From assembly GCA_035553855.1 (NCBI GenBank), contig DATMJO010000115.1:1-18426 (forward strand): a stretch of DNA of 18,426 nucleotides, in the 5' to 3' direction. The notes under the pieces are model-generated. The model was given only the letters and a program-made list of their open reading frames with translations. It was not told the origin of the DNA and made no database searches. Source of the DNA: JBBDYQ01 sp035553855 (GTDB taxonomy: Bacteria > Actinomycetota > Thermoleophilia > Solirubrobacterales > Thermoleophilaceae). Shown one piece after another: positions 14,489 through 18,426 of the stretch (positions are counted from its first letter, which is position 1; the number at the start of each line of letters is the position of its first letter). Made by a program: the position numbers and the translations under genes.

Positions 14489-15646
14489 CAGGAAGTCGCG
14501 CATCGCCGCGTGCGTCTCGTCGGGGCGCTCGAGCTGCGGCACGTGCCCGCAGTCGAGCTCGACGTGGCGAGCGCGCGGCAGCGCCTCCTCGACGTGGCGC
14601 ATGAACGAGATCGGCACGAGCCGGTCGTTGCGTCCCCATACGAATAGTGAGTCGGCGGAGAGGCCGCGGAGGCGCGGCCAGAAGCCGTCGTCGCCGTCGG
14701 GGCGCTCGAGGTAGATGTTGCGCGCGGCGGCGTAGAAGGCGGCGCGTCCCCGCGGCGTGAGGTAGACGCGGAGGAAGTCGTCGACGCCCGCGGCGGACCA
14801 GCCGTCCCGGGCACCGGGCACCACGCGCCGGACGATCGAGTCGACCACGCGCCGGGGGGCGGGCTGCAGCAGCCCGAGTTCCGGGCGCACCAGCTTCAGG
14901 AACGGAGCCCATGGCCGGTCGCGCAACCAGGCGAGGGAGGGGCTCAGCAGGACGAGCCGGCGGGCGCGGGCATGGTCGGTCAGGCCGCACTCGATCGCGA
15001 CCCGCCCGCCCATGCTGTTGCCCGCGAGGTCGGCATGGTCGAGGCCGAGGGAGTCGAGCAGGGCGAAGACCGAGCGCGCGAAGAAGGCCGCGTCGTAGGG
15101 AGCGCCGACCGGCTTGTGGGACTCGCCGAAGCCCGGCAGGTCCATCGCGATCACGCGGCGGCTCTCCGCCAGGGCGGCGACGGTGGGCAGGAACGAGGCC
15201 TTGGTGCCCCCGAGCCCGTGGATGCAGACGAGCGGCTCGCCCTCGCCCGCGGCGAGGGTCGAGATGCGGCCCGCAGAGGTCGGGATCGACTCGAAGCGCA
15301 GGCGGCCCGGTCCCTCGATGGCGCTCGTGGCTGCGAGGAAGCCCACACCGAGATGGAGGCTGCCGCGAACCTGGAGGCGCCCCGCCCGGAAGGCGGTCAT
15401 GCCGCCCCGGACATCCTCGGCGATCGCGCGCCAGGTGGCGGGCGAGGCCGAGAGGACCGCGTCGGCCTGGCCCTTCGCCGGCTCGAGGCGCGCGCCCGAG
15501 CCGGAGAGGCGGGCGTCCCATTCGCGTCCCCCCCGCTCCACGAGCCGGACACGCGCGTCACCGCCCGGGACGTCGATGACCTCGCCGTCGTAGCGCTCGA
15601 TCAGCGCGTCGAGCGCACCACTCTTCCTCTGCCCCGCCGTGGTCAC
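14480..15646 (-). CDS. SCP2-like domain fused to an alpha/beta hydrolase
   Basis: The product is 388 residues. Residues about 10-105 resemble an SCP2 sterol/lipid-carrier domain (RLEPAKGQADAVLSASPATWRAIAEDVRGGMTAFRAGRLQVRGSL, in outline). A complete alpha/beta hydrolase follows: oxyanion motif HGLGG at 143-147, DLPGFGES at 169-176, nucleophile S211 in GNSMGG, acid D341 in GRNDRLVP and base H368 in CGHVPQLE. All triad members are in place, so an active esterase, lipase or C-C hydrolase is expected, perhaps acting on lipid-like substrates held by the N-terminal domain (inference). The start is GTG 15646; no strong Shine-Dalgarno, but similarity to SCP2 begins soon after. The gene is 36 bp downstream of the NlpC/P60-like gene on the same strand and may be co-transcribed. 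Its stop lies within a GGGGTCAGACCCC repeat. Confidence 0.88.
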   Translation of the reverse strand: MTTAGQRKSGALDALIERYDGEVIDVPGGDARVRLVERGGREWDARLSGSGARLEPAKGQADAVLSASPATWRAIAEDVRGGMTAFRAGRLQVRGSLHLGVGFLAATSAIEGPGRLRFESIPTSAGRISTLAAGEGEPLVCIHGLGGTKASFLPTVAALAESRRVIAMDLPGFGESHKPVGAPYDAAFFARSVFALLDSLGLDHADLAGNSMGGRVAIECGLTDHARARRLVLLSPSLAWLRDRPWAPFLKLVRPELGLLQPAPRRVVDSIVRRVVPGARDGWSAAGVDDFLRVYLTPRGRAAFYAAARNIYLERPDGDDGFWPRLRGLSADSLFVWGRNDRLVPISFMRHVEEALPRARHVELDCGHVPQLERPDETHAAMRDFLGV

Positions 15647-15682
15647 GCCGCCCCAATTTCCCGCTGCCGCGTGAAGCTAACG

Positions 15683-16831
15683 CTAGAGGCCCGGCGGGTG
15701 GCGCACGCTGTAGGTCGCGGCCGAGCGCTGGGCGGCGGTCCAGCGGGTGCCGTTCTCGTTGCGCGCCGTCGTGTCGAAGCGGCGGCCGGCCACGACCATG
15801 TAGGTGTGGCCGGGGTTCGCGTAGACCGTGATCCAGCGGCCGGGACCGGGCGCGCCCCAGCTCATCAGACCGCTGGAGCTGAGCGGCGAGGACAGGAGGC
15901 CGCCGCCGTGGAGGGCGTATGAGACCGAGCCCGAGCAGTCGTAGCCCGAGTCCTCGAAGGAGCCGTGGCCTCCTCCGTAGCGGTACGGCTTGGTTGCGAT
16001 GCGGTTGCCCGCGGCGATCACGCGGCGCACCGCATCGGGCATCCCGCCGCTCCTTCCCCGCCGCTTCGCGCGGCGAGGCTTCAGGACGGGGCCGGGGCCG
16101 AGGCCGAGCGCGCTGCGCGTCGTGGGCCCCGCGATCCCGTCGGCGGTGAGGCCGCGGGCGCGCTGCCAGCGCCGCAGCGTCCGGGCCGTCCCGGGACCGA
16201 AGACCCCGTCGGCGGGCACGCCGAGCGCCCGCTGCAGGGCGCGGACGCCCCCGCCGCGGCGGCTCGCGGCACCCACGGTGGCTCGGCGGCGCGCGCGCTT
16301 CGCGGGGCGGGCCCGCGGCGGAGCCTTTAGCGCCGGGCCGGGGCCGAGCCCGAGGGCCGCGCGCGTGGCGGGGCCGGCGACGCCGTCCACCTCGAGGCCG
16401 TGCGCTCTCTGCCAGCGCCGGAGCGCCCGTGTCGTCTGGACGCCCATCGCTCCGTCTACGGGAACGCCGAGGGCGGCCTGGAGCATGCGCACGCCGCCTG
16501 GGCGCTTGCGCGGGATCGCCGCCCGGGTCCGGCGCGGCTTCTCCGCATGAGCGGGCTGCGCCTCGACGTGCTTCGCGGGGGCGCTCCTCGCGGCGGGCGC
16601 GGGTGCCTCGGTCCGTTCCGTCCGGGGCTTCGCGGGGAGGGGCTCGTCTCCCCCGCCCGCCATCGCGGTCACGACCAGCAGGAGGGTGCCAAGCGGGGCG
16701 GCGGTCGCGAGCGCGCGGCGGCGCCCGCGGGCCCGCTCGCGCCGGCGCGCCAGGGCAAGCGCGGCTCGCCGCTCACGCGAGCGCTCGAGCGATGCCTCCC
16801 AGAGGTCGGGGGCCGAAAGGTCCGTCGGCAC
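15683..16831 (-). CDS. Membrane-anchored NlpC/P60-like protein with two peptidoglycan-binding domains
   Basis: The product is 382 residues from GTG 16831. A charged N terminus (APDLWEASLERSRERR) is followed by one membrane segment at about 41-58 (LATAAPLGTLLLVVTAMAG), then Ala/Pro/Lys-rich linkers. Two PG_binding_1 repeats lie at about 112-162 (RMLQAALGVPVDGAMGVQT) and 193-244 (RALQRALGVPADGVFGPGT), each ending GPxTRxALGLGPGP. The C-terminal domain (about 263-378) is NlpC/P60-like, with C299 in SGYDCSGSVSYAL and H342 in NPGHTYMVV as likely catalytic pair; the third residue is unclear. It probably cleaves or modifies peptidoglycan stems outside the membrane. The GTG start has GAGGG about 10 nt upstream; ATG 16945 (GGGGG 7 nt upstream) would add 38 low-complexity residues and cannot be excluded. 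A 36-bp gap leads to the SCP2-hydrolase gene. Confidence 0.82.
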   Translation of the reverse strand: MPTDLSAPDLWEASLERSRERRAALALARRRERARGRRRALATAAPLGTLLLVVTAMAGGGDEPLPAKPRTERTEAPAPAARSAPAKHVEAQPAHAEKPRRTRAAIPRKRPGGVRMLQAALGVPVDGAMGVQTTRALRRWQRAHGLEVDGVAGPATRAALGLGPGPALKAPPRARPAKRARRRATVGAASRRGGGVRALQRALGVPADGVFGPGTARTLRRWQRARGLTADGIAGPTTRSALGLGPGPVLKPRRAKRRGRSGGMPDAVRRVIAAGNRIATKPYRYGGGHGSFEDSGYDCSGSVSYALHGGGLLSSPLSSSGLMSWGAPGPGRWITVYANPGHTYMVVAGRRFDTTARNENGTRWTAAQRSAATYSVRHPPGL

Positions 16832-17010
16832 GTTTGTGGTTCCCTCGGTCGAAGGTGGTCGCCTGCGGGGTGAGCTGACGGGCTCGCGCTCGCGCGCTAC
16901 GCCGGCGGTCCGGCGATTCGCCCCACGCGGCCCGGCGCGCCGCATCCTGGTTCCCCCGCTTGCCGGCCCCGGAGGGCGCGGCGATCAGGCGCCCGTCGTT
17001 GTATCAGCGC

Positions 17011-17035
17011 GGATTCCTGCATTTTGCAGGAATCC
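17011..17035. repeat. Perfect 25-bp palindrome in the intergenic gap
   Basis: Arms GGATTCCTGCA (17011-17021) and its exact reverse complement (17025-17035) flank the loop TTT. It is AT-rich for this window and is followed by TTGCAACATGTGTAAC. It lies 29 bp past the end of the diguanylate cyclase gene and 180 bp before the NlpC/P60-like start, both on the minus strand. There is no T run, so an operator or a repeat is as likely as a terminator. The remainder of the 233-bp gap (16832-17064) shows nothing else I can name. Confidence 0.8.
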
Positions 17036-17064
17036 TTGCAACATGTGTAACGAGTGAACCGGGG

Positions 17065-18081
17065 TCAGGGGGAGAAAGGCGCCGCTACGCGGGGGTTGAG
17101 GCGCCCGCCGGCCGGCCTCCCTGGCGACGCTTCCGCGTCCCGTCCCGCACGGCGCTTGGCGGCGTAGAGGCAGCCGTCGGCCCGACCGAGCGCGTCGTCG
17201 AGCGAGTCGCCCGGCGCGACGAGCACCGACCCGGCGGTCCACGGCGTCGGGTGAGCGCCGCGCAGTCGCGCGAGCACCGTGTCCACCCCGCCCTCGGAGG
17301 CGACGGGAAACATCAGCACGAACTCGTCCCCGCCGAAGCGGGCGAGCAGGTCGCCCGGGCGAAGCGACGCCGTCCACGCTCCGGCGAGGTCGATGAGCAG
17401 GCGGTCGCCGGCGGCATGGCCGTAGATGTCGTTTACCTGCTTGAAGTCGTCGAGGTCGATCACCGCGATCGCCACGGACTCGCCGCGGCGGGCCGCCATG
17501 GCGCGGTGTCGTGGCGCAGCCAGCGAGAAGCCGGAGCGGTTCAGCAGGCCGGTGAGCCAGTCCGACTGGGCCTCGGCCCGCAGGCGCGTGTTCAGGCCCG
17601 TGAGGACGAGGATCGCGACCCAGATCATCGCCGAGATCGTGAGCCAGACCGAGGCATCCGTCGGGGCGGCGGCGAGCAGCAGGGAGGCCCCGAACGTGGC
17701 GGTCATGAGCGCGGCGTAGGCGCGAGCGATGGCCGGCCGGAAGAAGAAGGCCACATAGACGGCGGTCCAGACGAAGCCGAGGGCGCTCAGCATGAGGCCG
17801 CGCTCGGTGATCGCCGACGACACGAGAACTCCGCGGAGGCCGATGAGGAGCACGACCGTGGCGTGCAGCGCAGGCGTCGTCACCCGCGGCCCGGCGAAGG
17901 CGAGCACGACCGCGAGGGCGATGCCGAAGACCCCGAAAGCCGTCACCAGCAGGCGGGGGGCGTCGTCGGAGTACGGGAACGCGGCGGACGCCAGCGAGCC
18001 GACGCCGAGGACCAGCGCCATGATGGCGAGGACCGTGACCTCGATGGGCGTGCCGGCGCGCACGAGGCGGCCAGGGTTCAT
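17065..18081 (-). CDS. Diguanylate cyclase: six-TM sensor region + GGDEF domain
   Basis: The product is 338 residues. About six hydrophobic segments (near 13-33, 44-64, 71-88, 97-114, 119-139, 145-163) form an integral-membrane sensor of unrecognised type. A GGDEF domain spans about 170-312: SDWLTGLLNRSGF at 173-185, metal aspartate D209 in VIDLDDFKQVND, and the intact signature GGDEF at 250-254. RPGD at 241-244, five residues before it, is a product-inhibition I-site. It should make cyclic di-GMP from two GTP with feedback control. TTG, GTG and ATG are consecutive in frame at the start; ATG 18081 is taken as the conventional choice, without a visible Shine-Dalgarno. No EAL domain and no gene partner nearby; the input signal is unknown. 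Confidence 0.9.
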   Translation of the reverse strand: MNPGRLVRAGTPIEVTVLAIMALVLGVGSLASAAFPYSDDAPRLLVTAFGVFGIALAVVLAFAGPRVTTPALHATVVLLIGLRGVLVSSAITERGLMLSALGFVWTAVYVAFFFRPAIARAYAALMTATFGASLLLAAAPTDASVWLTISAMIWVAILVLTGLNTRLRAEAQSDWLTGLLNRSGFSLAAPRHRAMAARRGESVAIAVIDLDDFKQVNDIYGHAAGDRLLIDLAGAWTASLRPGDLLARFGGDEFVLMFPVASEGGVDTVLARLRGAHPTPWTAGSVLVAPGDSLDDALGRADGCLYAAKRRAGRDAEASPGRPAGGRLNPRVAAPFSP

Positions 18082-18167
18082 CACCAAAGGTTTCGGCGCT
18101 TCGGGGGCCCACCTTTAGGCGGCTGGGGCCCGCGGGACGGCGCGACGCGTCCGGTCGCGATCCGGTA

Positions 18168-18426
18168 GCACTCCTCTCGACGGCGCGGACATGGCTGACG
18201 ATCAGGGTGGAGTTGCTCTCAGGAGTCCACGCGGAGTGCGATCCGGCCCCCGGCCACGACGAAGGTCGTCGATCGAGTCGAGCCCGGCCAGCGGTTCGGC
18301 TACCGCTTCGACTTCGGCGACGACTGGATGCACGAGTGCGCGGTCGAGCAGGAGAAGGTCGACCGGTGGACACCTATGGCGAGGTTCCCGTCGGCCCCGT
18401 CCCGATCTTCGGCTGGGGCACGATTC
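18168..18426 (+). pseudogene. Degraded pRiA4b ORF-3-like gene (runs off the right edge)
   Basis: Three pieces of one protein family lie in shifting frames. The first (18168 to about 18260) reads ALLSTARTWLTIRVELLSG, a family N terminus. The second (about 18262-18363, another frame) reads VEPGQRFGYRFDFGDDWMHE, the conserved core, and continues ECAVEQEKVD. The third (from 18366, back in the first frame) reads YGEVPVGPVPIFGWGTI. The segment expected between the first two, about 50 residues with the helical HLHEF-type region, is missing. The third shift looks like loss of one base near 18364. No start codon is evident (GTA at 18165 is where one would sit). The family was named from an IS1096-linked plasmid protein; function is unknown. 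Family recognition is from memory of its motifs. Confidence 0.6.

Noticed and set aside
14424..14490. Tandem repeat considered as a small CRISPR array
   Set aside because: Units are contiguous with no unique spacers of regular length and no cas genes are nearby.
14404..14490. GGGGTCAGACCCC units as bidirectional intrinsic terminators
   Set aside because: Arms are only 6 bp and no T tract follows; possible but not supported beyond being a repeat.
13060..14814. 584-codon minus-strand open frame across the methyltransferase and the repeats
   Set aside because: It spans three unrelated regions including intergenic repeats and has no recognisable protein features.
16831..17041. Minus-strand promoter TTGCAA-N17-AGGAAT for the NlpC/P60-like gene
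   Set aside because: The -10 candidate matches poorly and lies inside the palindrome; not better than chance.

Overview
The window is very GC-rich, gene-dense bacterial chromosome with strong G/C third-position bias. GTG and TTG starts and apparently leaderless starts are common. Its content (fused indolepyruvate oxidoreductase, DUF892 ferritin-like protein, a DUF6351-type secreted hydrolase, TIGR00027-type methyltransferase, NlpC/P60 with peptidoglycan-binding repeats) suggests an actinobacterial genome. I would guess class Thermoleophilia (Solirubrobacterales-like), but that is inference from gene flavour; there is no rRNA or other marker here. No tRNA, rRNA, CRISPR array or intact transposase was seen.

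Layout. 2-991 (+) is the end of a metallophosphoesterase-like envelope protein, and its stop codon interlocks with that of a 5'-3' exonuclease at 988-1845 (-). Upstream of the exonuclease, on the same strand, a FadR-type regulator (1999-2829) is translationally coupled to a Leu/Phe/Val-type amino acid dehydrogenase (2826-3959). A 98-bp divergent promoter region separates the dehydrogenase from a 1179-residue indolepyruvate:ferredoxin oxidoreductase (4058-7597, +). I see a shared operator-like 18-mer over both start regions. The dehydrogenase, oxidoreductase and regulator look like one amino-acid degradation module: amino acid to 2-oxo acid to acyl-CoA.

The module is followed by a duplicated DUF892 gene (7622-8584, -), a crotonase-fold enzyme (8636-9460, +), and a TetR regulator (9451-10071, -). 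The TetR gene diverges across a clear palindromic operator from a cupin plus VOC pair (10132-11128, +). Next come a secreted DUF6351-like alpha/beta hydrolase (11317-13515, +), a TIGR00027-like methyltransferase (13579-14403, +), an SCP2-alpha/beta-hydrolase fusion (14480-15646, -), and a membrane-anchored NlpC/P60-like protein with two peptidoglycan-binding domains (15683-16831, -). The window ends with a six-TM GGDEF diguanylate cyclase (17065-18081, -) and a broken pRiA4b ORF-3-like gene running off the right edge.

Non-coding structure is the most unusual aspect. Two families of short palindromic repeats (an AAAGGTGCCAGGGACC type and a GGGGTCAGACCCC type) sit at gene ends. In two places they contribute the last codons or the stop codon of a protein, and one inverted pair forms what looks like an intrinsic terminator. 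A separate perfect 11-bp-arm palindrome lies between the diguanylate cyclase and the NlpC/P60-like gene.
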